Assembly: GCF_002879855.1 (NCBI RefSeq)
Contig: NZ_PNYB01000036.1
Coordinates: 1-46,045 of the forward strand
Source of the DNA: Trinickia soli
GTDB lineage: Bacteria > Pseudomonadota > Gammaproteobacteria > Burkholderiales > Burkholderiaceae
Direction of reading: 5' to 3'
DNA length: 46,045 nucleotides
The position numbers were made by a program, and so were the translations under genes. Below, in pieces: positions 8,533 through 16,408 of this stretch (positions within the stretch are counted from its first letter, which is position 1; the number at the start of each line of letters is the position of its first letter). Under the pieces are notes generated by a model. The model worked only from the letters and a program-made list of their open reading frames with translations, was not told where the DNA came from and made no database searches.

Positions 8533-8973
8533 TCAACCAGCCGAACCCGGCGGCGTGGCGGCGCGACGGCGCGTGACGAGTCCATGCAAGGCGATGCCGG
8601 CCAGCATCGCCACCACGAAGATCCATGCTTTGGGCTGACCGCTCGATGCGCTGACAAGCGCCGGACCGGGACAAAAGCCCGCCAGGCCCCAGCCGACGCC
8701 AAACATCGCACTGCCGACAACGAGCGCGCGATCGATGCGGGTCGCCGCAGGCCAGGACATCGGCGCGCCTAATAAGCTGCGGCTTCGACGCCGTGCAATG
8801 GCGTAGGCGATGGCGCCGATCGTCACGGCGCCGCCCATCACGAAGGCGAGCGACGGATCCCAGCGGCCGGCCAGATCGAGAAAGCCGAGGACTTTCTCGG
8901 GGTTGACCATACGGGAGACCATCAGGCCGATGCCGAACAGCAGGCCTGCAAAAAGACCGGACAAACCTTGCAT
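8533..8973 (-). CDS. YeeE/YedE-family membrane protein (short, second half of permease pair)
   Basis: A 146-residue protein with about four membrane helices and the conserved cysteine motif [11 protein letters not shown]. This family (YeeE/YedE, DUF6691 half) transports thiosulfate or related sulfur compounds, with the Cys taking part in relay of the substrate. It begins one base after the stop of the partner YeeE protein (TGACATG), so the two are coupled. Neighbours are a BigR-like repressor and a persulfide dioxygenase, which supports sulfur-species transport. Confidence 0.8.
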   Translation of the reverse strand: MQGLSGLFAGLLFGIGLMVSRMVNPEKVLGFLDLAGRWDPSLAFVMGGAVTIGAIAYAIARRRSRSLLGAPMSWPAATRIDRALVVGSAMFGVGWGLAGFCPGPALVSASSGQPKAWIFVVAMLAGIALHGLVTRRRAATPPGSAG

Positions 8974-8974
8974 G

Positions 8975-9400
8975 TCAAACGTGCCGAAGGAACAAAACGG
9001 TTAGGAATCCGAACGACATGAACGTCAGCGTCGCAACGAGCGAGCGGGCCGAGCCTCGCGAGATCCCGCATACGCCGTGGCCGCTCGTGCAGCCTGAGCC
9101 ATAGCGCGTGCCGAAGCCGACGAGCAGCCCCGCGACGACCAGCGTCAGCGGCGAAGCGGCGATAGACGACGCCGGCAATGGCGCGAGCATGCGCCACAGC
9201 CACGGCGCCGCGATGAGCCCGAGCAGAAACGCGAGCGGCGCGGCGCGGTCGACCGTATCCGGGTCAAGCAGACGGCCGACCATGCCGCTGATGCCGGCAA
9301 TCCGGCCGTTGAGCAGCGCGTAGAGCCCGGCCGCCGCCCCGATGAGCGACCCGCCCGCGGCGGCGGCGCGCGGTGCGAAGTGCAACATGTCGACGCTCAC
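8975..9400 (-). CDS. YeeE/YedE-family membrane protein (first half of permease pair)
   Basis: About 141 residues with several membrane helices; family motifs are [21 protein letters not shown] and [21 protein letters not shown], holding the conserved Cys. I chose the GTG at 9400, which overlaps the stop of the ArsR gene (GTGA). It gives the family-like beginning [17 protein letters not shown], a few residues longer than the ATG at 9388. With the next gene it forms a split permease, probably for thiosulfate or a related sulfur species, under the control of the upstream repressor. Confidence 0.82.
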   Translation of the reverse strand: MSVDMLHFAPRAAAAGGSLIGAAAGLYALLNGRIAGISGMVGRLLDPDTVDRAAPLAFLLGLIAAPWLWRMLAPLPASSIAASPLTLVVAGLLVGFGTRYGSGCTSGHGVCGISRGSARSLVATLTFMSFGFLTVLFLRHV

Positions 9401-9732
9401 GACCTGTACCCCTTGGTCTTGCCGCAAAAAAGCGCCGACAATGTTTCCATGATTGCGACGACCTTGTCGCTCGCAAGCCGGTAATAGATGTACTTGCCCT
9501 CGCGCCTGGCGGCGACGAGCCCTTCTTCGCGCAGCACGCCCAACTGCTGCGACAGACTTGGCTGACGAATGCCGACGCTCGCCTCGAGTTCGCCCACGTT
9601 TTGCTCGCCCTGCGTGAGCTGGCACAGCAATAGCAATCGATCCTCGTGCGCCATGGCTTTGAGCAGCGTGCAACACTGCGCCGCGGAATCGCGTAGGCGC
9701 TCAGTGAGTTCTGCAGTAGGCTGGTTTTCCAT
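9397..9732 (-). CDS. bigR: ArsR-family redox/sulfide-responsive repressor (BigR/SqrR-like)
   Basis: A 111-residue winged-helix regulator. It has Cys37 (LLLLCQL) and Cys103 (SALFC), 66 residues apart, the same spacing as the two cysteines of BigR that form the sulfide/persulfide-sensing bond. The DNA-reading helix is in RQPSLSQQLGVLREEGLV and the wing in REGKYIYYRL. Extra cysteines are Cys20 and Cys21. ATG 9732 is preferred: a promoter with -10 at 9772-9777 would start RNA near 9765, downstream of the alternative GTG at 9771. It faces a persulfide dioxygenase gene and leads the YeeE pair, the classic BigR regulon. Confidence 0.85.
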   Translation of the reverse strand: MENQPTAELTERLRDSAAQCCTLLKAMAHEDRLLLLCQLTQGEQNVGELEASVGIRQPSLSQQLGVLREEGLVAARREGKYIYYRLASDKVVAIMETLSALFCGKTKGYRS

Positions 9733-9762
9733 AGAGGGACCGGGTTCCTGTTCGACGATATG

Positions 9763-9800
9763 TTGAATCACATTATATAAATTGATATATTGTTTGACAA
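9763..9800. promoter_or_regulatory. BigR-like operator with two convergently overlapping promoters
   Basis: A 24-bp dyad at 9770-9793 has 10 of 12 base pairs symmetric (core TATATAAA/TTGATATA). Leftward promoter: -35 TTGTCA (9800-9795), 17 bp, -10 TATAAT (9777-9772). Rightward promoter: -35 TTGAAT (9763-9768), 17 bp, -10 TATATT (9786-9791). Both -10 boxes lie inside the dyad, so one bound dimer would block both directions. The boxes are read directly; their use is inferred. Confidence 0.7.
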
Positions 9801-9827
9801 CATCACTTTCCGAAAAAGGGGCTGACG

Positions 9828-10688
9828 ATGCATCCCCATATTGAACCGTTCTTCGATAGTGCGACTTCGACGTTCAGCTACGTCGTTCATGCGGGCGACG
9901 GTACGCCGGCCGCCATCGTCGATTCCGTTCTCGACTACGATCCGAAGTCGGGCCGTACGTCGACGGCTTCGGCCGATCGGTTGATCGCGTTCGTCCGTGC
10001 GCACCGTTTGCAGGTGGAGTGGTTGCTGGAGACGCATGCGCATGCCGATCATCTTTCGGCAGCGCAGTACCTGAAACACGAGCTGGGCGGCCGCATTGCG
10101 ATCGGCGATCGAATCTGCACGGTTCAGCACACGTTCAAAGGCGTATTCAATCTCGGCCAGGACGTGCCTGACGACGGCGCGCAGTTCGATCATCTGTTCG
10201 CCGCCGACGAAACGTTCAACGTCGGTGCATTGACGGGGCGAGCGCTACATGTGCCCGGACACACGCCGGCCGACGTGGCGTACCAGTTCGACGATGCCGT
10301 GTTCGTCGGCGACACGCTGTTCATGCCCGACGTGGGCTCGGCGCGCTGCGACTTCCCCGGCGGCGATGCGCATGCGCTCTATCGGTCCGTGCAAAGGCTG
10401 CTCGCGTTGCCGCCGCATACCCGGCTCTTCATGTGTCATGACTATCCGCCCGAGTCGCGTGCGGCGCGCTGCGAGACGACCGTCGAAGAGCAGCGCCGCG
10501 CCAATATTCATATGCACGAGGGCGTATCGGAAGAAGCGTTTGTCGAAATGCGGACCGCGCGGGACCGCACGCTTTCGATGCCGGTGCTGATCTTGCCCGC
10601 GGTCCAGGTCAACATCCGCGCAGGCGAAATGCCGCCGCCCGAGTCGAACGGGGTGCGATATCTGAAGATTCCGCTGAACGCGTTTTGA
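9828..10688 (+). CDS. Persulfide dioxygenase (ETHE1/Blh-type metallo-beta-lactamase fold)
   Basis: A 286-residue cytoplasmic non-haem iron dioxygenase that oxidises glutathione persulfide to sulfite. The metal site is visible as H70-A-H-A-D-H75 (THAHADH), then His in VPGHTPAD, Asp in FVGDTLFMPD and His in CHDYPPE. The N-terminal IEPFFDSATSTFSYVV and the region SARCDFPGG are typical of the bacterial family. GGGG lies before the ATG. It is divergent from the BigR-like gene and shares its operator, so it should be derepressed by sulfide or persulfide. Confidence 0.92.
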   Translation: MHPHIEPFFDSATSTFSYVVHAGDGTPAAIVDSVLDYDPKSGRTSTASADRLIAFVRAHRLQVEWLLETHAHADHLSAAQYLKHELGGRIAIGDRICTVQHTFKGVFNLGQDVPDDGAQFDHLFAADETFNVGALTGRALHVPGHTPADVAYQFDDAVFVGDTLFMPDVGSARCDFPGGDAHALYRSVQRLLALPPHTRLFMCHDYPPESRAARCETTVEEQRRANIHMHEGVSEEAFVEMRTARDRTLSMPVLILPAVQVNIRAGEMPPPESNGVRYLKIPLNAF

Positions 10689-10718
10689 TCCCACTCGCTG
10701 CGGTCGAGGCGGCGCGGC

Positions 10719-11204
10719 TCATTTGCGCGCAACGCGCACGAGCGGCCGCTCGCTCCCCGGGGCGCCCGCGGCGCCAAGGCCCAGCAGCCGCGACAGCTTG
10801 GCCTGATCGGCCGCGATGTCGGCCAGCGTGAATTTGTCGAGCACCTCGAAGTAAGCCCGCAGCGCGCTGCCCAGCACGCCGCGCAGTCCGCACGCCGCGG
10901 TGATCACGCACGCGTTGCCTTCCGTATCGAAGCACTCGACCATGCGGAAATCCGGCTCCATCGTCCGCACGACATCGCCGACCGTAATGCGTGACGCCGG
11001 CCGGCCCAGCCTCAAGCCTCCGGTCCTGCCGCGCGTCGTGCTCAGATAGCCGGCACGCCCAAGCGCATGCACGATTTTGACGAGATGCCCGCGAGCGATA
11101 CCGAGCGCCTCGGAGATCTCCGCAATCGTGACGAGCTCATCGGAGCGCACGGCCGTGTACATGAGCACGCGCAAGCTGTAATCGGTGAAGTCCGTAAGTC
11201 GCAT
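10719..11204 (-). CDS. nsrR: NsrR nitric-oxide-sensing Rrf2-family repressor
   Basis: A 161-residue Rrf2-family regulator. MRLTDFTDYSLRVLMYTAV is the usual NsrR beginning, and three cysteines for the Fe-S cluster are at 91, 99 and 105 (CFDTEGNACVITAACGL), the spacing expected for NsrR. NO attack on the cluster releases DNA. ATG 11204 was chosen because it gives this canonical N-terminus; a longer frame upstream is not needed. The promoter region just upstream holds an AT-rich imperfect dyad, GATAAATTGTATATC (11222-11236), that could be an autoregulatory site. Likely targets here are the NO-detoxification genes such as norB and the NnrS-like gene. Confidence 0.88.
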   Translation of the reverse strand: MRLTDFTDYSLRVLMYTAVRSDELVTIAEISEALGIARGHLVKIVHALGRAGYLSTTRGRTGGLRLGRPASRITVGDVVRTMEPDFRMVECFDTEGNACVITAACGLRGVLGSALRAYFEVLDKFTLADIAADQAKLSRLLGLGAAGAPGSERPLVRVARK

Positions 11205-11307
11205 AGCGCACCTATAAAGTCGATAAATTGTATATCTTTTATGGGCCTGGCACGCTATGCAGGAGGACACGAAGGGCCGCCACGAAAGCCGGAGGATCGA
11301 AAGATGG

Positions 11308-11321
11308 ATGATATGCGTCAA
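11308..11321 (-). promoter_or_regulatory. FNR/DNR box upstream of hemN
   Basis: On the minus strand this reads TTGAC-GCAT-ATCAT, 8 of 10 matches to TTGAT-N4-ATCAA. Its centre near 11314 would place an activated start about 11356, some 43 bp before the hemN ATG. Confidence 0.6.
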
Positions 11322-11398
11322 GTTTTCGCTCACTGCCGGTTCGATAATGATCGAAGGCCGGCGCTGAAGCCGGGCCATGTACGTCCACGGGATAGAAC

Positions 11399-12847
11399 AT
11401 GTCAGGTCAGATCGCGCAGGCGCGCGACGCATCGGCGAGCACAACGCAGCGGGAACCCGGCGGCCGTTTCGCCGATGTCGAACTATCGGAAGCGTTGATT
11501 CGCCGCTTCGACAAGGCGGGGCCGCGCTATACCTCGTACCCGACGGCCGATCGATTCGTGCCCGGCTTCGACGAAGCCGCCTATCGCCGCCATCTCGCCG
11601 AGCGCGCGAGCGCCGTCACCCCATCCCCGCTGTCGGTCTATCTGCATTTGCCGTTTTGCGAATCGCTTTGCTACTTCTGCGCATGCAATAAGGTCATCAC
11701 GCGCGATCATGGCCGTGCATCGGAGTACCTCGGGTATCTGCTGCGCGAGATCGCGATGGTCGCACCGGAGCTGGGCAGCGCACGGCACGCCTCGCAATTG
11801 CATCTGGGGGGCGGGACGCCGACGTTTTTCAGCATGGGTGAACTCGGCACGTTGGTCGATGCTTTGCGCAACCATTTCGATTTCGTGCCGAACGCCGAAC
11901 TGGGCGTCGAGATCGATCCGCGAACCGTGACGCCGATGACGCTGTCCGAGCTTGCCGCGCTCGGCTTCAATCGAACCAGCTTCGGCGTGCAAGACTTCGA
12001 TCCGGCCGTGCAGCAGGCGGTCAATCGCATTCAACCGCTCGACATGGTTGAACGCGCGCTAGGCGCGAGCCGCGATGCCGGCTTCGAATCGATCAACATC
12101 GATCTGATCTACGGGCTGCCGCGGCAATCGGTCGCGAGCTTCGACCGCACACTCGATGAAGTCGTGCGACTCGCGCCAGACCGCATTGCGCTCTACAACT
12201 ACGCGCACCTGCCGGCCCGCTTCAAGGCACAACGGTTGATCGACGCACGCGAATTGCCGCTCGCGGAGGATCGACTGTGTATCTTCATGCGCGCGACACA
12301 GCGGTTGCTCGACGCGGGCTACGTCTATATCGGCCTCGATCATTTCGCAAAGCCCGATGACGAATTGAGCCGGGCGCTGCGAGGCGGCAGCCTGCATCGC
12401 AACTTTCAGGGCTATACGACGCAGGCGGAATGCGATCTCGTTGGCTTCGGCGTCTCGGCGATCGGCAAAATCGGCCGTGCGTATTGTCAGTCGACGCGGT
12501 CCGTCAAAACGTATTACGAGCACTTGAACGAAGGGCGGCTGCCGGTGGAGCGCGGGTTGACGTTGGATGCCGACGATCTGTTGCGCCGAGACGTCGTGAT
12601 GACGTTGATGTGCAGCACGCCGCTCGTGTATCGGTCGGTGGAGGCGCGGCATGGCATCGGGTTCGCGCGCTATTTCGAAGCGGAGCTGGCTGCGCTGACG
12701 CCGTTCGTGCAGGCCGAACTCATCGCCACGGACGACGATTCGATTCGAATCCTGCCCAAAGGCCGCATGTTCGTGCGAGCCGTGGCGATGACGTTCGACA
12801 AGTATCTCGGGCGACCCGACGCAGCGACCTATTCGAAATTGATTTGA
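11399..12847 (+). CDS. hemN: Oxygen-independent coproporphyrinogen III oxidase
   Basis: A 482-residue radical-SAM enzyme that makes protoporphyrinogen IX precursors without oxygen (haem synthesis, cytoplasm). The cluster motif CxxxCxxC is at Cys87, 91 and 94 (CESLCYFCAC). Family motifs are GPRYTSYPTADRF, YLHLPFC, LHLGGGTPTF, GVEIDPRT and NRTSFGVQDFD. The N-terminus is about 25 residues longer than usual and low in conserved sequence. A Crp/Fnr regulator follows 20 bp downstream, so the two are probably co-transcribed from the FNR box. It supplies haem for the oxidase and NO-reductase systems under low oxygen. Confidence 0.95.
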   Translation: MSGQIAQARDASASTTQREPGGRFADVELSEALIRRFDKAGPRYTSYPTADRFVPGFDEAAYRRHLAERASAVTPSPLSVYLHLPFCESLCYFCACNKVITRDHGRASEYLGYLLREIAMVAPELGSARHASQLHLGGGTPTFFSMGELGTLVDALRNHFDFVPNAELGVEIDPRTVTPMTLSELAALGFNRTSFGVQDFDPAVQQAVNRIQPLDMVERALGASRDAGFESINIDLIYGLPRQSVASFDRTLDEVVRLAPDRIALYNYAHLPARFKAQRLIDARELPLAEDRLCIFMRATQRLLDAGYVYIGLDHFAKPDDELSRALRGGSLHRNFQGYTTQAECDLVGFGVSAIGKIGRAYCQSTRSVKTYYEHLNEGRLPVERGLTLDADDLLRRDVVMTLMCSTPLVYRSVEARHGIGFARYFEAELAALTPFVQAELIATDDDSIRILPKGRMFVRAVAMTFDKYLGRPDAATYSKLI

Positions 12848-12867
12848 CCGGTGCGTGGGGCAAGCCG

Positions 12868-13569
12868 ATGCAAAAAGGAAAAATTCGCGTTCAGGACTTT
12901 CTCGCCCGCCTGCCGCTGTTCAACGAGTTATCCGCACAGGAGCTCGACTGTGTGGCATTGGGCACGACGCAGCAGCACGTTGCGCGCAAGGAGATGGTCT
13001 TTCATTGCGGCGATACGTGTACGGGCCTGCATGCCGTCGTCTACGGGCAGATCAAGCTCAGTGTCATCTCGCCGCTGGGCGAGGAGAAGGTCGTGCGGCT
13101 CGTGGGGCCGGGCGACAGCTTCGGCGAAGCGCTGATGTTTCTGGGCAAGCCGTACATTGTCTCGGCCCAGGCGCTCAGCGATTCGCTGCTGCTGCACGTG
13201 ACCAAGGCCGCGATCGTCGATGAACTGCGCCGCGACCCCGACTTCGCCTGCAAGATGATGGCGGGCATGAGTGCGCGATTGCATGCGTTGATGCGCGACG
13301 TGGAAGCCTACTCGTTGCGTTCGGGCACGCATCGCGTGATCAGCTACCTGTTGGCTCAGAAGGGGCAGCCGGAGCCCGGCGAAAATGTGCCGGCACTGCG
13401 CGTGCAACTCGAGGCGGGCAAGAAGATGGTGGCGTCACGGCTCAACCTCACGCCCGAACACTTTTCGCGGATCCTGCACGAGCTCGGCACACGCGGCCTC
13501 GTCGCGATCCATGGACGCGATATCGTCATCCCGGATCCGTCGAAACTGCGCGCCGCGTGCGCGTATTGA
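12868..13569 (+). CDS. Crp/Fnr-family regulator without Fe-S cysteines (DNR-like)
   Basis: A 233-residue regulator. The sensor barrel is VFHCGDTCTGLHAVVYGQIKL...GEEKVVRLVGPGDSFGEALMFLG; the C-terminal helix-turn-helix contains KKMVASRLNLTPEHFSRILHELGTRGLV, with E-x-x-S-R in the recognition helix as in FNR and DNR, so it should read the same TTGAN-type boxes. It lacks the N-terminal cysteine cluster, so it cannot sense oxygen as FNR does; DNR-type proteins sense NO, often with haem. ATG 12868 is preceded by a weak ribosome site, and the gene begins 20 bp after hemN. Confidence 0.82.
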   Translation: MQKGKIRVQDFLARLPLFNELSAQELDCVALGTTQQHVARKEMVFHCGDTCTGLHAVVYGQIKLSVISPLGEEKVVRLVGPGDSFGEALMFLGKPYIVSAQALSDSLLLHVTKAAIVDELRRDPDFACKMMAGMSARLHALMRDVEAYSLRSGTHRVISYLLAQKGQPEPGENVPALRVQLEAGKKMVASRLNLTPEHFSRILHELGTRGLVAIHGRDIVIPDPSKLRAACAY

Positions 13570-13666
13570 GGTGGGTCGGGCCCGGCGCGTCGATGGGGCT
13601 GTCACGCTTGCGCCAGCTTCGCAGGATCGCCGCGATAGATTGTCGCACTTGAGCCCGGACCGCTTC

Positions 13667-13680
13667 TTGACCCAGATTAA
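13667..13680 (+). promoter_or_regulatory. FNR/DNR box upstream of nitronate monooxygenase
   Basis: Reads TTGAC-CCAG-ATTAA, 8 of 10 matches to the FNR consensus. The centre near 13673 predicts a start about 13715, leaving a 26-nt leader before the GTG at 13741, the geometry of a class II activated promoter. Confidence 0.62.
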
Positions 13681-13740
13681 GGCCACCGGATCCGCGGCCC
13701 CTCACACTCGTCGTTACTGCGATTGTCGTGAGGTTATCCC

Positions 13741-14892
13741 GTGTCTGTGCCCAAAGCTGTCTTCGAGCCCCTGCGCATCAAGGGCAAAACGTTGTTGCCC
13801 ATTGTGCAAGGTGGAATGGGGGTAGGCGTATCCGCGCATCGCCTGGCTGGCACCGTTGCATCGCTGGGCGCGCTGGGCACGATTTCGAGTGTCGATCTGC
13901 GCCGGCACCATCCCGATCTCATGGCGAAAACGGCGCGCTCGCGCGACCGTGCTTTGATCGACGCCGTCAACCTCGAAGCGCTCGATCGCGAAGTGCGCGC
14001 GGCCCTCGACCTGTCTGCCGGCCACGGCGCGGTGGCGGTCAATATCATGCGAGCGGTGTCGGCCTACGCCGACTATGTGCGGCGCGCGTGCGAAAGCGGG
14101 GCGCATGCCGTCGTGGTCGGCGCCGGCCTGCCGCTCGACTTGCCCGAGCTGACGGCCGACTATCCCGAGGTCGCGTTGCTTCCGATCCTGTCGGACGCGC
14201 GCGGCATTGCGCTGATATTGAAGAAATGGATGCGTAAGCAACGCCTGCCCGATGGCATCGTGATCGAGAACCCGCGCTATGCGGCGGGACACCTTGGCGC
14301 ACCGACGCTCGATAGCGTGGCGAGCCCGCACTTTGCCTTTCCCGAGGTGATCGAAGGCACGCTTGCCGTGTTCAAAGACCTTGGGCTCGAACGCGAGCGC
14401 ATCCCGTTGATCGCAGCGGGCGGCATCCATACGCACGAGCAGGTGCGCGAACTCCTGGCGCTCGGCGCTTCGGCCGTGCAACTCGGGACCCCGTTCGCCG
14501 TGAGCGAGGAGGGCGATGCGCACCCGAACTTCAAGACTGTGCTCGCGCAGGCCACGCCCGATGACATCGTCACCTTCATGAGCGTGGCGGGGCTACCCGC
14601 GCGCGCGGTGCGTACGCCGTGGCTTGCCGAATATCTGGAGAAGGAAGCCAAACTGCAACGCGTGGCGAAGACGCGCAAATGCACGGTCGGTTTCGACTGT
14701 CTTCAGCAATGCGGCCTGCGCGACGGCATCGCGAAGCATGGGCAATTCTGTATCGATACGCGGCTCGCTTATGCGCTGGCCGGCGACGTGAAGCGCGGCC
14801 TGTTTTTCCGGGGCTCGGAAACCTTGCCGTTCGGGCGGGAGATACGCCCCGTGCGCGACCTCATTGCCTATCTCATGACGGGGGCGACATAG
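13741..14892 (+). CDS. Nitronate monooxygenase-family flavin oxidoreductase with a C-terminal cysteine cluster
   Basis: A 383-residue FMN-binding TIM-barrel of the nitronate monooxygenase / 2-nitropropane dioxygenase family. Visible: LPIVQGGMGVGVSAHRLAGTVASLGALG at the N-terminus, phosphate-binding IPLIAAGGIHTHEQ and LGASAVQLGTPFAVSEE. Unusual for the family are four clustered cysteines near the end: Cys314, 320, 324 and 337 (C-x5-C-x3-C-x12-C), which could bind a metal or Fe-S centre. The gene starts with GTG behind an FNR-like box, so it should be expressed without oxygen, which sits oddly with an oxygen-using monooxygenase role. The substrate is unknown. Confidence 0.82.
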   Translation: MSVPKAVFEPLRIKGKTLLPIVQGGMGVGVSAHRLAGTVASLGALGTISSVDLRRHHPDLMAKTARSRDRALIDAVNLEALDREVRAALDLSAGHGAVAVNIMRAVSAYADYVRRACESGAHAVVVGAGLPLDLPELTADYPEVALLPILSDARGIALILKKWMRKQRLPDGIVIENPRYAAGHLGAPTLDSVASPHFAFPEVIEGTLAVFKDLGLERERIPLIAAGGIHTHEQVRELLALGASAVQLGTPFAVSEEGDAHPNFKTVLAQATPDDIVTFMSVAGLPARAVRTPWLAEYLEKEAKLQRVAKTRKCTVGFDCLQQCGLRDGIAKHGQFCIDTRLAYALAGDVKRGLFFRGSETLPFGREIRPVRDLIAYLMTGAT

Positions 14893-14991
14893 CCTGCCGG
14901 TATGAACGGCCGCCGCGTTGCCTACCATCGGGCTTTACGTTTCGAAGCATGCGGCGGCTGTTGCTTGAGACGTATGTGAAGGAGTTTGAAG

Positions 14992-15453
14992 ATGAACAAC
15001 GAACGTCGTACCTTACCGCTCGTCTATTCGTGCTCGGGATGTTCGAGCGCGGCGCAGATGGCCAATTACGTCGCCGTGCAACTCGATCGGCGCGGCGCGG
15101 CTGAAATGTCGTGCATCGCCGGCGTGGGGGGCGATGTCCCGGCATTGCTGAAGGTGGCACACTCGGGGCGGCGCATCATTGCCATCGACGGATGCCCGCT
15201 CGAATGCGTGAAGCATTCGCTCGCCCGGCATGGCATCGATGCGGACGAACATGTGCAATTGGCCGAGCACGGAGTGAAGAAGCGCTTTCATGCCGATTTC
15301 GATATCGAGCAGGCGGAGCCGGTGGTGTCGGAGGTTGAAGACCTCGCGCAGGCGTTGAAAGAGCGGGGCGTCCAGAACGAGTCGGGCGGCGTCAGGGCTG
15401 ACGCGCAACCCGTGATGGCCTGGCGTCAGGATGCGCAAGGCGGCCTCACGTGA
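14992..15453 (+). CDS. DGC-domain putative zinc-binding protein
   Basis: A 153-residue cytoplasmic protein. The N-terminal YSCSGCSSAAQMANYVA and the later IAIDGCPLECVKHSLA carry the cysteine pairs and the Asp-Gly-Cys signature of the DGC family, thought to bind zinc. The C-terminal about 50 residues look disordered. AAGGAG lies 7 nt before ATG 14992. It follows the nitronate monooxygenase by 99 bp on the same strand and may be co-expressed with it under low oxygen. No enzymatic function is established for the family that I can name. Confidence 0.8.
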   Translation: MNNERRTLPLVYSCSGCSSAAQMANYVAVQLDRRGAAEMSCIAGVGGDVPALLKVAHSGRRIIAIDGCPLECVKHSLARHGIDADEHVQLAEHGVKKRFHADFDIEQAEPVVSEVEDLAQALKERGVQNESGGVRADAQPVMAWRQDAQGGLT

Positions 15454-15495
15454 CGAATCGCAGCGGCCGACGCCGAATCGAAGCCACATCGCCGT

Positions 15496-16209
15496 TCAGC
15501 TTCGCCGGACGTCGAACCTGGGAAACCAACCACATACCTGGGCGATGCAATCCTCGCTCGGATACCCCGACATCGCAACGGCATTGAGCGCTTCGTCCTT
15601 CGATCCCTGCTGACGAAACACCTGCAGGACGTATCGCTTGACCCCCATCTGCGAAAGCGCACGAGCCATGCGCAACAGATCCGCTTCCGGCAGCAAGCGA
15701 GGATGCACCGTCGTTCTGCACTCGTAATCGACGCCGCTCATCAGCAACGCCTCCAGACTGCGCCGCGCTGCCGTCCCGCTTTCGCGCACACGCGTCACGC
15801 GCTCATAGTCGTCGAACGGCGCCTTGACATCGAACCCGACCCAATCGACGAGCGGCAACACGCGCTCGAACCGACGCGCATGCGTTCCCGCGCTATGAAG
15901 TCCGACCTTGAAGCCGAGCGTGCGCACATCGCGCATTGCATGGCTCAAGGCCGGATCCGAGGTCGGTTCTCCGCCGCTGAACACGACCGCATCGATCAGC
16001 CCGGCACGCCGCTGGAGAAAGGACATGACTTTGCCCCACGCCACGGCACCCGCTTTCGTGCGCGGCTGCAAATGGGTGTTATGGCAGTACCCGCATCGCC
16101 AGGGACACCCTTGCACGAACACGACTGCGGCCAGCAGCCCCGGAAAATCGGTGGCCGTAAACGGCGTCACTCCGCCGACTTTGAGCAACCGCGGGGAAGG
16201 GGCGTGCAT
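15496..16209 (-). CDS. nrdG: Anaerobic ribonucleotide reductase activating enzyme (radical SAM)
   Basis: A 237-residue radical-SAM activase that installs the glycyl radical in the anaerobic class III ribonucleotide reductase. The cluster motif is at Cys35, 39 and 42 (GCPWRCGYCHN); FSGGEPTSDPAL is the GGE motif and VGFDVKAPFDDY is typical. The ATG at 16209 gives the usual beginning leading to LLKVGGVTPFTATDFPG. A TTG at 16242 would overlap the preceding small gene by 11 bp and is also possible. It forms an operon with the glycyl-radical peptide and NrdD. Confidence 0.92.
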   Translation of the reverse strand: MHAPSPRLLKVGGVTPFTATDFPGLLAAVVFVQGCPWRCGYCHNTHLQPRTKAGAVAWGKVMSFLQRRAGLIDAVVFSGGEPTSDPALSHAMRDVRTLGFKVGLHSAGTHARRFERVLPLVDWVGFDVKAPFDDYERVTRVRESGTAARRSLEALLMSGVDYECRTTVHPRLLPEADLLRMARALSQMGVKRYVLQVFRQQGSKDEALNAVAMSGYPSEDCIAQVCGWFPRFDVRRS

Positions 16210-16231
16210 CGAGGCCGACGCGCAGACGTCT

Positions 16232-16408
16232 TCAGGCAGCAAGCGAAGCCTCTTCGGCGAAATAGACCCGCTCGTAGAACTCGCCTTTCTTACCGGTATT
16301 GAACGAGGAGACGGGGCGGTGGTATCCCATCACGCGCGTCCAGATCTCACAGGGTTGGCGTTCTTCGTCTTGAAGCGAATCGACGGCGTGGTCAGTCATT
16401 TGATTCAT
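16232..16408 (-). CDS. Free-standing glycyl-radical domain of anaerobic ribonucleotide reductase (58 aa)
   Basis: A 58-residue gene whose ATG overlaps the nrdD stop (ATGA, 16405-16408) in the -1 frame relative to nrdD. Residues 25-50 read RVMGYHRPVSSFNTGKKGEF and then YERVYF, the C-terminal radical-bearing loop of class III reductases; the radical glycine should be Gly39 or Gly42 in NTGKKGE. The large subunit next to it ends right after its zinc-binding cysteines and lacks this loop, so the two peptides together make one complete NrdD (595 + 58, close to usual full length). The first 24 residues are unique to the small protein. A sequencing frameshift is an alternative, but the gene has its own coupled start codon. 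Confidence 0.85.
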   Translation of the reverse strand: MNQMTDHAVDSLQDEERQPCEIWTRVMGYHRPVSSFNTGKKGEFYERVYFAEEASLAA

